A stretch of DNA of 64,000 bases from Thiobacillus sp. UBA6205. Lineage in GTDB: Bacteria; Pseudomonadota; Gammaproteobacteria; Burkholderiales; Thiobacillaceae. Positions within the stretch are counted from its first letter, which is position 1. Each line of letters opens with the position of its first letter. This document shows positions 46,909 through 56,369 of the stretch, in pieces. The DNA lies in the NCBI GenBank assembly GCA_002421825.1, contig DISR01000059.1, forward strand, positions 1-64,000, read 5' to 3'. The notes under the pieces were generated by a model. That model was given only the letters and a program-made list of their open reading frames with translations, did no database searches and was not told the DNA's origin. The translations under genes were made by a program, and so were the position numbers.

Positions 46909-49239
46909 CTATACCGCCAACCGCTTCCATGTCGCCAACACCGTATCCGGATTCAGCGACAGCGAATCGATCGACCGCTCCACCAGCCAGTCGGCCAGAT
47001 CGGGATGGTCGGACGGCCCCTGGCCGCAGATGCCGATGTATTTCTCGCGGCGCTTGCAGATGGCGATGACTTCGCCCAGCAGCTTCTTCACCGCCGGGTT
47101 GCGCTCGTCGAAACTGCCGGCGACCAGGGCGGAATCGCGGTCCACGCCCAGGGTGAGTTGGGTGAGGTCGTTGCTGCCGATGGAGAAGCCGTCGAAGAGG
47201 TCGAGGAATTCCTCGGCCAGCAGCACGTTGGAGGGAATCTCGCACATCATGATGAGGCGCAGGCCGTTCTCTCCGCGCTTGAGGCCGTTCTGCGCCAGCA
47301 GGTCCACCACCCCGCTCGCTTCCTCCAGGGTGCGCACGAAGGGAATCATGATTTCTACATTGCTAAGGCCCATGTCGTTGCGCACCTTCTTCAGCGCGCG
47401 ACATTCGAGTTCGAAGGCAGGGCGGAAGGCGCTGGAGATGTAGCGCGCAGCACCCCGGAAGCCGAGCATGGGGTTTTCCTCCACCGGCTCGTATTCCTTG
47501 CCGCCGACGAGGTGGGCATATTCGTTGGACTTGAAGTCCGACATGCGCACGATCACGCGCCTGGGCCAGAAGGCCGCCGCCAGCGTGGCGATGCCTTCGG
47601 CCAGCTTGTCGACGTAGAACGTTACCGGGTCGGCATAGCCTGCAGTCCTTTCCCTGATGACCGCCGCAACATCATCGGGCACGTTCGGGTAGGCCATCGC
47701 CGCCAGCGGATGGATGGCGATCTGGTTGTTGATGACGAACTCGATGCGCGCCAGGCCCACGCCGTGATTGGGAATCTGCGCGAAGGTGAAGGCACGCTCG
47801 GGATTGGCGACGTTCATCATGATCTTCACCGGCGGCTCGTGCAGCTTTTCCTGGCTCTCCTCCCGCACCTCGAATTCCAGCAGGCCTTCGTAGACCATGC
47901 CGGTGTCGCCTTCGGCGCAGGACACGGTGACTTCGTCGCCGTCCTTCAGCACCGTGGTTGCATCATTGGTGCCGACCACGGCGGGAATGCCCAGTTCGCG
48001 CGCGACGATGGCGGCATGGCAGGTGCGGCCGCCGCGGTTGGTGACAATGGCGGAAGCACGCTTCATCACCGGCTCCCAGTCGGGATCGGTCATGTCGGCC
48101 ACCAGCACGTCGCCGGGCTGCACCTCGTCCATTTCCTGCGGGCTTGCGACCACGCACACGCGGCCGGCGCCGATTTTCTGGCCGATGGCGCGGCCGCTTA
48201 CGCGCACCTTGCCGCTGCCCTTGAGTTCATAAACCTCGCTGACGCCGCCGGCACGCGCCTTCACCGTCTCCGGACGCGCCTGCACGATGAAGAGCTCGCC
48301 GGTTTCGCCGTCCTTGGCCCATTCGATGTCCATGGGGCGGCCGTAGTGCTTCTCGATGGTGACGGCCATTTGCGCGAGCCTGCGCACTTCCTCGTCACTG
48401 ACGGAAAACTGCCGGCGCTCATCGGTAGTCGTGTTGATGACGCTGGTGCCGTGCGCGCCGTAGATCATCTTGATGGCCTTGTCGCCCAAGGCCTTGCTCA
48501 CCAGTGCGCCGGTGGGCTTGTGCACGTAGAACTCGTCCGGGTTGACCGCGCCTTGCACCACGGTCTCGCCCAGGCCATAGCCGGAGGTGACGAACACCAC
48601 GTCGCGAAAACCGGATTCTGTGTCGAGCGTAAAAATCACGCCGGATGCGGCAAGGTCGGAACGCACCATGCGCTGGATGCCGGCAGACAGGGCGACTTCG
48701 CTGTGCGCGAAACCGTGGTGCACCCGGTAGGCGATGGCGCGATCGTTGTAGAGCGAGGCGAACACCTTCTTGACGTGCTCCACCACCGAATCGGCGCCGT
48801 GGATGTTGAGATAGGTTTCCTGCTGGCCGGCAAAGGAGGCGTCGGGCAGGTCCTCGGCCGTGGCTGAGGAGCGCACGGCCACCGCGACATTGCTGCCCAT
48901 GCGCTCGTAGGCTTGACGTATGCCTGCTTCCAGTTCGGCCGGCAGCGCGGCGGTCTCCACCATGGCGCGGATGTCGCGCCCGGCATTTTGCAGCGCGGCG
49001 ACATCGTTGATGTCGAGGCCATCGAGGCGGGCATTGATCTTTTCGCGCAGCTTGTTCTGTTCGAGCGTGTCCCAGAATGCCCTGGCGGTGGTGGCGAAGC
49101 CGCCCGGCACGGTCACGCCGAGGCCGGACAGTGCGCCGATCATTTCGCCCAGCGAGGCGTTCTTGCCGCCTACTCGGGGTACGTCCTGCATCGACAAGGT
49201 TTCAAGCGGCGCGATATAGTCGTGTTCATGTTGGCTCAT
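46909..49239 (-). CDS. ppsA: Phosphoenolpyruvate synthase
   Basis: PpsA makes PEP from pyruvate, ATP and water in gluconeogenesis. The 776-residue protein has an N-terminal ATP-grasp part ([16 protein letters not shown]), the phospho-His segment [21 protein letters not shown] and a C-terminal PEP-binding barrel ending in [15 protein letters not shown]. The ATG at 49239 was chosen over a TTG two codons upstream. Only 11 bp separate it from the divergent ppsR start. Confidence 0.97.
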   Translation of the reverse strand: MSQHEHDYIAPLETLSMQDVPRVGGKNASLGEMIGALSGLGVTVPGGFATTARAFWDTLEQNKLREKINARLDGLDINDVAALQNAGRDIRAMVETAALPAELEAGIRQAYERMGSNVAVAVRSSATAEDLPDASFAGQQETYLNIHGADSVVEHVKKVFASLYNDRAIAYRVHHGFAHSEVALSAGIQRMVRSDLAASGVIFTLDTESGFRDVVFVTSGYGLGETVVQGAVNPDEFYVHKPTGALVSKALGDKAIKMIYGAHGTSVINTTTDERRQFSVSDEEVRRLAQMAVTIEKHYGRPMDIEWAKDGETGELFIVQARPETVKARAGGVSEVYELKGSGKVRVSGRAIGQKIGAGRVCVVASPQEMDEVQPGDVLVADMTDPDWEPVMKRASAIVTNRGGRTCHAAIVARELGIPAVVGTNDATTVLKDGDEVTVSCAEGDTGMVYEGLLEFEVREESQEKLHEPPVKIMMNVANPERAFTFAQIPNHGVGLARIEFVINNQIAIHPLAAMAYPNVPDDVAAVIRERTAGYADPVTFYVDKLAEGIATLAAAFWPRRVIVRMSDFKSNEYAHLVGGKEYEPVEENPMLGFRGAARYISSAFRPAFELECRALKKVRNDMGLSNVEIMIPFVRTLEEASGVVDLLAQNGLKRGENGLRLIMMCEIPSNVLLAEEFLDLFDGFSIGSNDLTQLTLGVDRDSALVAGSFDERNPAVKKLLGEVIAICKRREKYIGICGQGPSDHPDLADWLVERSIDSLSLNPDTVLATWKRLAV

Positions 49240-49250
49240 GGGCAAATCCT

Positions 49251-50030
49251 GTGCAAAAACTGACGGTATTTTTCGTGTCGGATCACACCGGCGTCACCGC
49301 CGAGGCTGTAGGCCACAGTCTACTCTCACAATTCAGGGGCCTGGAATATCGGGCGCAGACCGTGCCCTTCATCGATACGCCAGCAAAAGCCGTGGCGCTG
49401 ACCGAGCGCGTGCGGGCGGCCATGCCTGCCCTCGTCATCTCCACCCTGACAGACCAGGCTATCCGTGCGAAGTTGCGCGATTGCGAGGCGCCGCTGTTCG
49501 ATGTCTTCGACGCTTTCAGTGCGCCGCTGGCCACCATGCTCGGCATGGCGCCGACCGCGTCATCCGGGCAGATCCACGGCATGAGCAACAGCTATCACGC
49601 GCGCATCGATGCGGTGAATTTCGCGCTGGCGGTGGACGACGGCCTCAACCCCGAGCGCCTGGGCGAGGCCGACCTGATCCTGGTCGGCGTGTCGCGCGCC
49701 GGCAAAACGCCGGTCTCGCTCTACCTGGCCCTGCAATACGGCAAGAAGGCGGCCAACTACCCGCTGACGCCGGAAGACCTGGGTGTGGCGACGCTGCCGC
49801 CGGTGCTGCTTGCGCATCGCGAAAAACTGCGCGGCCTGACCTTGAGCGCGGAAAGGCTTTCCCAGATTCGCAACGAGCGCCTGCCCAACAGCCGCTATGC
49901 CAGCCTGGAAAATTGCCGCAGCGAGCTGCAGGCGGCCGAGGGCATGATGGCCGCGAGCGGCATAGCGGTGATCGATTCCACGCGCCGCTCGGTGGAGGAA
50001 ATCGCCGCCATGATCGTGCACACAGTCTAG
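49251..50030 (+). CDS. ppsR: PEP synthase regulatory protein (kinase/pyrophosphorylase)
   Basis: PpsR switches PpsA off by ADP-dependent phosphorylation and on by Pi-dependent dephosphorylation. The 259-residue protein is a DUF299 member with [22 protein letters not shown] at the start and the P-loop-like [18 protein letters not shown]. The GTG at 49251 gives the family N-terminus ([11 protein letters not shown]). No clear Shine-Dalgarno site is seen. The gene is head-to-head with ppsA, its target. Confidence 0.95.
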   Translation: MQKLTVFFVSDHTGVTAEAVGHSLLSQFRGLEYRAQTVPFIDTPAKAVALTERVRAAMPALVISTLTDQAIRAKLRDCEAPLFDVFDAFSAPLATMLGMAPTASSGQIHGMSNSYHARIDAVNFALAVDDGLNPERLGEADLILVGVSRAGKTPVSLYLALQYGKKAANYPLTPEDLGVATLPPVLLAHREKLRGLTLSAERLSQIRNERLPNSRYASLENCRSELQAAEGMMAASGIAVIDSTRRSVEEIAAMIVHTV

Positions 50031-50803
50031 GAAGAACGCTGCCTTACTGCCTCGAACAGGGCAATCGCAGCTGCAGCCGCGGCATTGAGCGACTCGACCT
50101 TGCCGGGCATGGGGATGTGCACGCGTGCCGTGGCCAGCTGCAGAACTTCCTCGGACAGCCCTGCGCCTTCGTTGCCGACCAGGATCGCCGCCGGCCCGAC
50201 GAGATCGACGTCGAACAAGGTCTGCTCACCGCCAAGCGCCAATGCCCACACCGGCAGTTTTTCCGACTGCATCCAGTGAGTCAGGTCCGCGCGCAGCAGC
50301 ATGGGCAGCACGAACTGCGCGCCCTGGCCGCCGCGCAAGGCCTTGGGCGACCAGGCGTCATGGCAGCCCTTGGACAGCACAGCCAGAGTGGCGCCGGCAG
50401 CGGCGGCGCTGCGCAGCAGGCTGCCGAGATTGCCCGGGTCCTGGATGTCCTCCAGCAGCAGCACCAGCGGTGTCCCGCTGCACGGCGCCGGATTGAGCCA
50501 GGCCACTTCCGCGAGCATGCCGGTCGGGTTATCCACCGGAGAAAGCTCCGCAAACAGGTTATCCGACAAGACTGCGGTTTTCACGCCCTCACAGCGGGCA
50601 GACAGCTTGCGCAGGACCTCCTGCGCACAGGACGCGCCATGAAGCAGGGTCAGCGGTCGACCGCCGGCATCGAGGTAAGCCTCGACCAGGTGCTCGCCGT
50701 CCAGCAGCGTGGTGCGCGTCTCGCGCCGTTCGCGCGACGATTCGGCCAGTTTCTTGAGCCGTTTGAACGATGGGTTGTCGCGGGAAGTGATTGCATCTTG
50801 CAT
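50027..50803 (-). CDS. TrmH/SpoU-family RNA 2'-O-methyltransferase
   Basis: The 258-residue protein has an N-terminal substrate-binding region (TSRDNPSFKRLKKLAES) and a SPOUT knot domain with LLEDIQDPGNLGSLLRSAAAAGA, ILVGNEGAGLS and VHIPMPGKVESLNAAAAAAI. The target is probably rRNA or tRNA ribose; it resembles RlmB-like enzymes, but the exact site cannot be assigned. Its stop overlaps the ppsR stop by 4 nt tail to tail. Confidence 0.92.
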   Translation of the reverse strand: MQDAITSRDNPSFKRLKKLAESSRERRETRTTLLDGEHLVEAYLDAGGRPLTLLHGASCAQEVLRKLSARCEGVKTAVLSDNLFAELSPVDNPTGMLAEVAWLNPAPCSGTPLVLLLEDIQDPGNLGSLLRSAAAAGATLAVLSKGCHDAWSPKALRGGQGAQFVLPMLLRADLTHWMQSEKLPVWALALGGEQTLFDVDLVGPAAILVGNEGAGLSEEVLQLATARVHIPMPGKVESLNAAAAAAIALFEAVRQRSS

Positions 50804-50838
50804 GGCCCTATTTTCCGGCTTTGTGTCACTATTCCAAA

Positions 50839-51801
50839 ATGCGCATTGTATTGGTCACCCCCTATGGAGCCGAGCAGCGCGGCGGCAACTGGCACACCGC
50901 CGCACGCTGGACGGGTTTTCTGCGCGACGCCGGCCACGAGGTCGAAGTCGCCACCGAATGGGACGGCAAGCCGGCCGACCTCATGATCGCGCTGCATGCG
51001 CGGCGCAGCTTCAAGTCCATCCATGCATTCGCCGAACGCTACCCGAGCCGGCCGCTGATCGTGGTGCTGACCGGCACCGATCTCTATCGCGATATCCACA
51101 GCGATGCCGACGCCCAGACCTCGCTCGATCTCGCCCATCGCCTCGTGGTCCTGCAGGGGCGCGGTGTGGATGAGCTCCAGCCCGAACATGCGGCGAAAAC
51201 CCGGGTCGTCTACCAGTCCGCCCCCGAGATTCCTCGCCAGCAGCAATTCGACGACGCCTTCCGCGTGCTGGTGGTGGGCCACCTGCGCGAGGAAAAGGAC
51301 CCGTTCCGCACCGCCCTGGCGAGCGCCTACCTTCCCGAGCACTCTCGCGCCCAGGTCGTGCATCTGGGACGGGCGCTGTCCGAGGAGATGGCGCAGACCG
51401 CGCGCCTGGCCGAAAGCAAACTGCCGCGCTACCACTGGCTCGGCGACCAGACGCATGAAGCCGTGATGGAACACTTCTCCCGCGCGGACCTCTTGGTGGT
51501 GAGCTCGGTCATGGAAGGCGGCGCCAACGTCATCTGCGAGGCGCTGGCTGCCGGCGTGCCGGTGATCGCCTCGGACATTCCCGGCAACATCGGCATGCTC
51601 GGCGACGATTACCCCGGCTATTACCCGCTCGAGGACGAGCGTCGTCTCGCGCAACTGATTTCGCGCGCGGAAAACGATTCCGGGTTTTATGCCGAACTGC
51701 TCAGGGAGTGCAAAAGCCGCCGTGCACTGATGACGCCGCAGCGCGAAGCCTCATCGGTCAGGCAGCTGGTGGGCGAGTTCGAGGCCCACAGTCTGCAGTA
51801 A
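50839..51801 (+). CDS. senB: SenB-like selenosugar synthase / GT4-type glycosyltransferase (TIGR04348)
   Basis: The 320-residue protein matches the TIGR04348 glycosyltransferase family. It has MRIVLVTPYGAEQRGGNWHT at the start, ALHARRSFKSI, VVLTGTDLYRDI and a GT-B donor site (SSVMEGGANVICEALAAGVPVIASD). Characterised members (SenB) couple selenophosphate to a UDP-sugar in selenoneine synthesis. The usual partners SenA and SenC are not in the window, so its use here is unclear. It is divergent from the methyltransferase gene across 35 bp. Confidence 0.8.
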   Translation: MRIVLVTPYGAEQRGGNWHTAARWTGFLRDAGHEVEVATEWDGKPADLMIALHARRSFKSIHAFAERYPSRPLIVVLTGTDLYRDIHSDADAQTSLDLAHRLVVLQGRGVDELQPEHAAKTRVVYQSAPEIPRQQQFDDAFRVLVVGHLREEKDPFRTALASAYLPEHSRAQVVHLGRALSEEMAQTARLAESKLPRYHWLGDQTHEAVMEHFSRADLLVVSSVMEGGANVICEALAAGVPVIASDIPGNIGMLGDDYPGYYPLEDERRLAQLISRAENDSGFYAELLRECKSRRALMTPQREASSVRQLVGEFEAHSLQ

Positions 51802-51816
51802 AACCGGCGGCTGGGA

Positions 51817-51844
51817 TGCGCCCCTCCCGCACGGGAGGGGCGCA
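51817..51844. terminator. GC hairpin between senB-like and DUF3365 genes
   Basis: A perfect 13-bp stem (TGCGCCCCTCCCG/CGGGAGGGGCGCA) with a 2-nt loop lies between convergent genes. It lacks a T-run. Confidence 0.55.
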
Positions 51845-51851
51845 GTTGAAA

Positions 51852-52430
51852 TTACAGCGGACGCTTGATGGATACGATGCCGCGCACCATGCCGGGACCG
51901 TAGCCCGTGGCCTTGTCTTGCGGGTATTCGGCAGCGAGTTTTGCCTTGATGCCGTCGGGAATGTCCGTGCCGTGGCAGGTCAGACACACTTGCTGGGTCA
52001 CCAAGGCCTTGGCATAGCGGAATTCCTTGCCGCTGGAGGTCTTCACGACCTGCCAGGTATCGAGGGTTTCAGGCTTCTCGCCGGCAGCCAGGCGCTTTTC
52101 CAGCGCGTCCTGGGCTTGGGCTTCCCAGGCATCAGGCACGCCATTGGGATTGCGGTTCTTGGGGCTGACGCGTTTCACGGCGAAGCCGGAAGACTTGGAC
52201 AGCGAAGCGGCGATGGCAGGCGCCTTCTCCTTGCACACGCTGATCGCCTCTACCGGGCCGTTGGCCTCGATCGACTTCTTCAGCTCTCCGCCCAGTTGCT
52301 TGATGAGCGAGCCGGCGGTGCTGCGTGCATCGGCCGCCATGGCGGCCTGCTGCTCGGCGCTGGGGCCGGTGGCGCAGCCAGCCGCAAAAAACACCGGCAA
52401 CAGGGCCGCGGCGAGATTGATCTTCTTCAT
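51852..52430 (-). CDS. DUF3365 heme lipoprotein (paralog 1)
   Basis: The 192-residue protein has a signal peptide with lipobox FAAGC and a DUF3365 (Tll0287-like) domain with one c-type heme motif CLTCHG near residue 149. It should be a membrane-tethered periplasmic heme sensor or electron carrier. A close paralog is encoded at 57825-58406; the two share long blocks (KRVSPKNRNPNGVPDAWE vs KRVSPRNRNPAGVPDAWE). A GGAGATACGG lies just upstream of the ATG. Confidence 0.88.
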   Translation of the reverse strand: MKKINLAAALLPVFFAAGCATGPSAEQQAAMAADARSTAGSLIKQLGGELKKSIEANGPVEAISVCKEKAPAIAASLSKSSGFAVKRVSPKNRNPNGVPDAWEAQAQDALEKRLAAGEKPETLDTWQVVKTSSGKEFRYAKALVTQQVCLTCHGTDIPDGIKAKLAAEYPQDKATGYGPGMVRGIVSIKRPL

Positions 52431-52515
52431 CCGTATCTCCTTGTCTAGTTATGGGCAGTCCATTTTAACCAGACAATGGAAGCGGATGGAAGAAAATTCG
52501 CTGCGCCGAACCGGC

Positions 52516-53115
52516 CTAGAACAGAACCCCCTGCGCCAGCATCTGCCTGACCGGCGAAAAGCTCTGGCGGTGCACGGGACAAGGGCCGTGCTGTTTGAGG
52601 GCCCTGAGGTGGGCTGGGGTGCCGTAGCCTTTGTGGCCGGCGAAATTGTATTGCGGATAGCGCGCGTGCAGTTCGAGCATGGCGGCATCGCGCGCGGTCT
52701 TGGCCAGGATGGAAGCGGCGGATATCGCGGCTACCAGCGCATCGCCCTCGACGATGGCGCGTGAAGGATAGTCCCAGTCGGGGCAGCGGTTGCCGTCCAC
52801 CCACACGGCTTGCGGCCGCATTTTCAGTCCGGCGACGGCGCGCTGCATGGCGAGCAGGGTCGCCTGCAGGATGTTGAGGCGGTCGATTTCCTCGACCGTC
52901 GCATAAGCAACGGCCCAGGCCAGGCTTTCTGACTTGATGATGAAGGCCAGCCGTTCGCGCGCCTTTTCGCTCAGCTTCTTGGAGTCGTTGAGGCCGGCGA
53001 TCGGCTTCGCCGGATCGAGCATGACGGCGGCGGCATAGACCGCACCCGCCAGCGGGCCGCGCCCCGCCTCGTCCACACCGCACAAGCCGGGCGGCGGCTC
53101 CAGATTAAGCAGCAT
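52516..53115 (-). CDS. rnhB: Ribonuclease HII
   Basis: RnhB cuts RNA in RNA/DNA hybrids, including single ribonucleotides in DNA. The protein (199 residues from ATG 53115) shows [13 protein letters not shown] with the first acidic metal ligands, GLNDSKKL and KTARDAAM. The ATG at 53115 has AGGACGG upstream; an ATG at 53142 would add nine residues. Confidence 0.95.
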   Translation of the reverse strand: MLLNLEPPPGLCGVDEAGRGPLAGAVYAAAVMLDPAKPIAGLNDSKKLSEKARERLAFIIKSESLAWAVAYATVEEIDRLNILQATLLAMQRAVAGLKMRPQAVWVDGNRCPDWDYPSRAIVEGDALVAAISAASILAKTARDAAMLELHARYPQYNFAGHKGYGTPAHLRALKQHGPCPVHRQSFSPVRQMLAQGVLF

Positions 53116-53170
53116 ATTGTCCGTCCTTGATAATGCTGTCATCTTAACGGCAAAAGGCTAATCTGAGAGC

Positions 53171-54940
53171 ATGGCGACCGACCCTTTTTCCTGCGATATC
53201 TCGCGCCACATCTGGGACGCGAAGTATCGCTATCGCGATGCCGGCAAGGTGAAGGACGCCACCGCAGAGGACACCTGGCGCCGGGTCGCGCGCGCGCTGG
53301 CCGGCGCGGAAACGAACGACCGTGCGCCATGGGAGCAGCGCTTTTACGGCGCGCTGGAAGATTTCAAATTCCTGCCGGGCGGCCGCATCCTTGCCGGCGC
53401 CGGCACCGGCCACCGCGTCACCCTGTTCAACTGCTTCGTCATGGGCCGGATCGGGGATTCCATGGACGGCATCTTCGACGCGCTGAAGGAAGGCGCGCTC
53501 ACCATGCAGCACGGCGGCGGCGTGGGCTACGACTTTTCCACCCTGCGCCCGGCCGGCATGGTGGCCGAGGCCACCGGCAGCATCGCCTCCGGGCCGGTGT
53601 CCTTCATGCACATCTGGGATGCCATGTGCGCCACGATGCTGTCGACCGGCGCGCGCCGCGGCGCGATGATGGCGACGCTGCGCTGCGACCATCCCGATAT
53701 CGAGGCTTTCGTCGATGCCAAGCGCGACCCGGCGGCGCTGCGGCATTTCAACCTGTCGGTGCAGGTCAGCGACGACTTCATGGCCGCAGTGGCGCAGGAT
53801 CGCGACTGGGCGCTGGTTTTTCCCGCACCTACCCGCAATACAGCGGAACCCGCTACCCTGCGTGCGCTGAAGGCGCGTGACCTGTGGCAGCGCATTCTGC
53901 ACGCAGCCTACGATACCGCCGAGCCCGGCGTGCTGTTCGTCGATGCCATCAACCGCGACAACACGCTGCATGACCGCGAACACCTGACCACCACCAATCC
54001 GTGCGGTGAAATCCCCTTGCCGCCCTACGGCGCCTGCGACCTCGGCTCGCTCAATCTGACTGCTTTCGTCACATCGCCGTTCAACGCCGATGCGGGCCTC
54101 GACCTGAAGGCACTGGCAGACTCGGCAGCCTGGGCGGTGCGCTTTCTCGACAACGTGATCGACGTTTCCCGCTACCCGTTGCCGGCCCAGGCTGCGCAGG
54201 CCCGGCAGTCGCGCCGCATCGGGCTCGGCATCACCGGGCTGGCGGACGCACTGGTACTGCTCGGCTTGCGTTACGACAGCGAGGCCGCACGTGCACTTGC
54301 AGCCGATGCGGTAAGCACGATCCGTAATGCAGCCTATCTGGCGTCAGTTGAACTTGCCCGGGAAAAAGGCGCGTTCCCGGGATTCGTGCGCGATGCCTTT
54401 CTGGCAAGCGGCTTCGCCCGCCGCCTCCCGGGCGAACTGCGCGACGCCATCGCCCGGCATGGCATCCGCAACAGCCATCTGCTGGCCATTGCACCGGCCG
54501 GCACCATCAGCCTCCTGGCCAATAATGTTTCCAGCGGCATCGAACCGATTTTTGCGGCCGATGCGGAAAGGCGCGTACTGGGAACGGATGGCCGCTACCA
54601 TACCCATCGCGTGATCGATCATGCCCTGCAACTGTGGCAGCAGCATGGATTGAATGGGAAGCCGCCCGCGCTGGTCGAAGCGCACCATGTCGATCCGCTC
54701 GCCCATCTCCAGATGCAGGCCGCACTGCAGCCTTACGTCGACAATGCCATTTCCAAAACCATCAATGTCGCGGCCGATTTCCCGTTCCAGCACTTCGAGA
54801 GCCTGTACCTGCAGGCGCACGCGCTGGGTCTCAAGGGCTGCACCGTGTTTCGTCCCAACCCGGTGACAGGCACCATTCTGGATCCCGCTTCCCCCGACAA
54901 TCCGGTACGCTGCTGCAGCCCGGAACGCGAGGCGGATTAA
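53171..54940 (+). CDS. nrdJ: Adenosylcobalamin-dependent (class II) ribonucleotide reductase
   Basis: This single-chain enzyme makes deoxyribonucleotides with B12 and needs no oxygen. The 589-residue protein has FNCFVMG near residue 86 and HGGGVGYDFS. The NPCGEIPLPPYGACDLGSLNL segment (radical Cys near 278) is followed by the APAGTISLLA loop. A C-terminal Cys pair (581-582, VRCCSPE) probably relays electrons. There is no N-terminal ATP cone. The family choice rests on length, lack of an NrdB partner and the NPCGE context. Confidence 0.9.
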   Translation: MATDPFSCDISRHIWDAKYRYRDAGKVKDATAEDTWRRVARALAGAETNDRAPWEQRFYGALEDFKFLPGGRILAGAGTGHRVTLFNCFVMGRIGDSMDGIFDALKEGALTMQHGGGVGYDFSTLRPAGMVAEATGSIASGPVSFMHIWDAMCATMLSTGARRGAMMATLRCDHPDIEAFVDAKRDPAALRHFNLSVQVSDDFMAAVAQDRDWALVFPAPTRNTAEPATLRALKARDLWQRILHAAYDTAEPGVLFVDAINRDNTLHDREHLTTTNPCGEIPLPPYGACDLGSLNLTAFVTSPFNADAGLDLKALADSAAWAVRFLDNVIDVSRYPLPAQAAQARQSRRIGLGITGLADALVLLGLRYDSEAARALAADAVSTIRNAAYLASVELAREKGAFPGFVRDAFLASGFARRLPGELRDAIARHGIRNSHLLAIAPAGTISLLANNVSSGIEPIFAADAERRVLGTDGRYHTHRVIDHALQLWQQHGLNGKPPALVEAHHVDPLAHLQMQAALQPYVDNAISKTINVAADFPFQHFESLYLQAHALGLKGCTVFRPNPVTGTILDPASPDNPVRCCSPEREAD

Positions 54941-54955
54941 ACGTAGGCGGATCGC

Positions 54956-55891
54956 ATGAATACATCAAACCGGCCCCGGATCGGACTCGCGCTCGGCGGC
55001 GGCTCGGCACGCGGCTGGGCGCATATCGGTGTGATCCGCGCCTTGCAGGATGCAGGCATCGAACCCGACCTGGTCTGCGGCACCTCGATCGGCGCATTGG
55101 TAGGCGCGGCCTACGTCGGCGGCGAACTCGACCGCCTGGAAACCTGGGTGCGCGGCCTGCGCCTGCAGACCGTGGTGAGCTTTCTCGATTTCTCGCTCAA
55201 CGGCGGACTGATCAAGGGCGACAGGCTGATCGAGTTTTTTCGCAGCCATTTCGTCGACCGCGACATCCACGAACTGGCCCGTCCCTTCGGCGCCGTCGCC
55301 ACCGACCTGCGGCATGGCCGTGAAGTGTGGCTGCGTGAAGGCCAGGTGACCGACGCGGTACGCGCCTCGATTGCACTGCCGGGCCTGTTCACCCCGGCCC
55401 TGCGTGACGGCAGCTGGCTGGTCGACGGCGGCCTGGTCAATCCTGTGCCGGTGTCGCTGTGCCGGGCGATGGGGGCCGATCTGGTGATTGCAGTGGATCT
55501 CAACAGCGACCTCCTGGGGCGCCATCTCAAACCCAGACCCGGCAAGGCCTCGCGCAAACAGGCCGTGCCGGAAACCGTAACCCTGGCCGACAGCGTGATG
55601 GCGGCCATCCAGGCGCGCATGTCGCAACTCGGCATCAACCACAAAAACGGACCCAAACCTCCGCCCATGCTCGATGTGCTGGCGAGCAGCATCAACATCA
55701 TGCAGGTGCTGATCACGCGCAGCCGACTGGCTGGCGAACCGGCGGACATCCTGATGACGCCCCTGCTCGCTGATCTGGGCTTGATGGAATTTCACCGCGC
55801 AAGTAGTGCGATCGATGCGGGGCGGCGTGCTGCAGAAGGCGTCATGCCGCAATTGCTGATGCGCCTGAATGGCGCGAATGGCGATTATTGA
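54956..55891 (+). CDS. Patatin-like phospholipase
   Basis: The 311-residue protein is a RssA-type patatin. It has the oxyanion motif LALGGGSARGWAHIGVI, the nucleophile elbow GTSIGALVG and the catalytic Asp in LVDGGLVNPVPVSL. No signal peptide is seen. The substrate is probably a lipid acyl ester. It starts 15 nt after the reductase gene and may be co-transcribed with it. Its stop codon lies within a 15-bp inverted repeat. Confidence 0.92.
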   Translation: MNTSNRPRIGLALGGGSARGWAHIGVIRALQDAGIEPDLVCGTSIGALVGAAYVGGELDRLETWVRGLRLQTVVSFLDFSLNGGLIKGDRLIEFFRSHFVDRDIHELARPFGAVATDLRHGREVWLREGQVTDAVRASIALPGLFTPALRDGSWLVDGGLVNPVPVSLCRAMGADLVIAVDLNSDLLGRHLKPRPGKASRKQAVPETVTLADSVMAAIQARMSQLGINHKNGPKPPPMLDVLASSINIMQVLITRSRLAGEPADILMTPLLADLGLMEFHRASSAIDAGRRAAEGVMPQLLMRLNGANGDY

Positions 55892-55973
55892 TTCGGCCTG
55901 ATGAAGTTTGAAGTGATATTGAAAGCCGACTTGCCCGGCTGTAATAAAACCGTGCGGGAGGCCGAATCAATAA
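55885..55973. repeat. 15-bp perfect inverted repeat spanning the patatin stop codon
   Basis: TTATTGATTCGGCCT (55885-55899) and its reverse complement (55959-55973) flank 59 bp. The left arm includes the stop codon of the patatin gene. It could be a terminator-like hairpin or a small non-autonomous repeat. Confidence 0.65.
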
Positions 55974-56090
55974 CCATTAAAAACAGCGTCCTATTGAGGC
56001 GGCTCAACGGACTGGTCCACTCAAGGCGACGCAAAAAACATTTTACAGGTTCAAACATTACCTGGCCGTCTCAATAAGTGGAAAAGGTCT

Positions 56091-56369
56091 TCAGGCCTTT
56101 GTGCCGCACAGCGCCAGTTTGCGCGTCCGGTCGAGTTGCTTGATGGCCGCCTCGCGCCGCGATGCTTCGGCACGGCTGGCGGCGGGTTCGCTATAGGCTA
56201 GTATCACCGGGCGGCGACTGCGCGTGTAACGCGCGCCCGCCTCCCCCTCGCCATTGTGTTCGGCAAGACGGCGGCCGATATCGGTGGTGATGCCGGTGTA
56301 GAGCGTGCCGTCGGCGCAGCGCAGCATGTAAACGAACCATGCTGCGTGAGCGCCGGACCGGCAGGTCAT
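56091..56369 (-). CDS. GIY-YIG nuclease-domain protein (UPF0213-like)
   Basis: The 92-residue protein is a minimal GIY-YIG domain: FVYMLRCADGTLYTGITTDIGRRLAEHN holds the two motifs (VYM and YTG) and the conserved Arg, and the Glu-containing region follows. Such small stand-alone members are common and mostly uncharacterised. The start overlaps the stop of the HDOD gene by 4 nt (ATGA). Confidence 0.9.
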   Translation of the reverse strand: MTCRSGAHAAWFVYMLRCADGTLYTGITTDIGRRLAEHNGEGEAGARYTRSRRPVILAYSEPAASRAEASRREAAIKQLDRTRKLALCGTKA

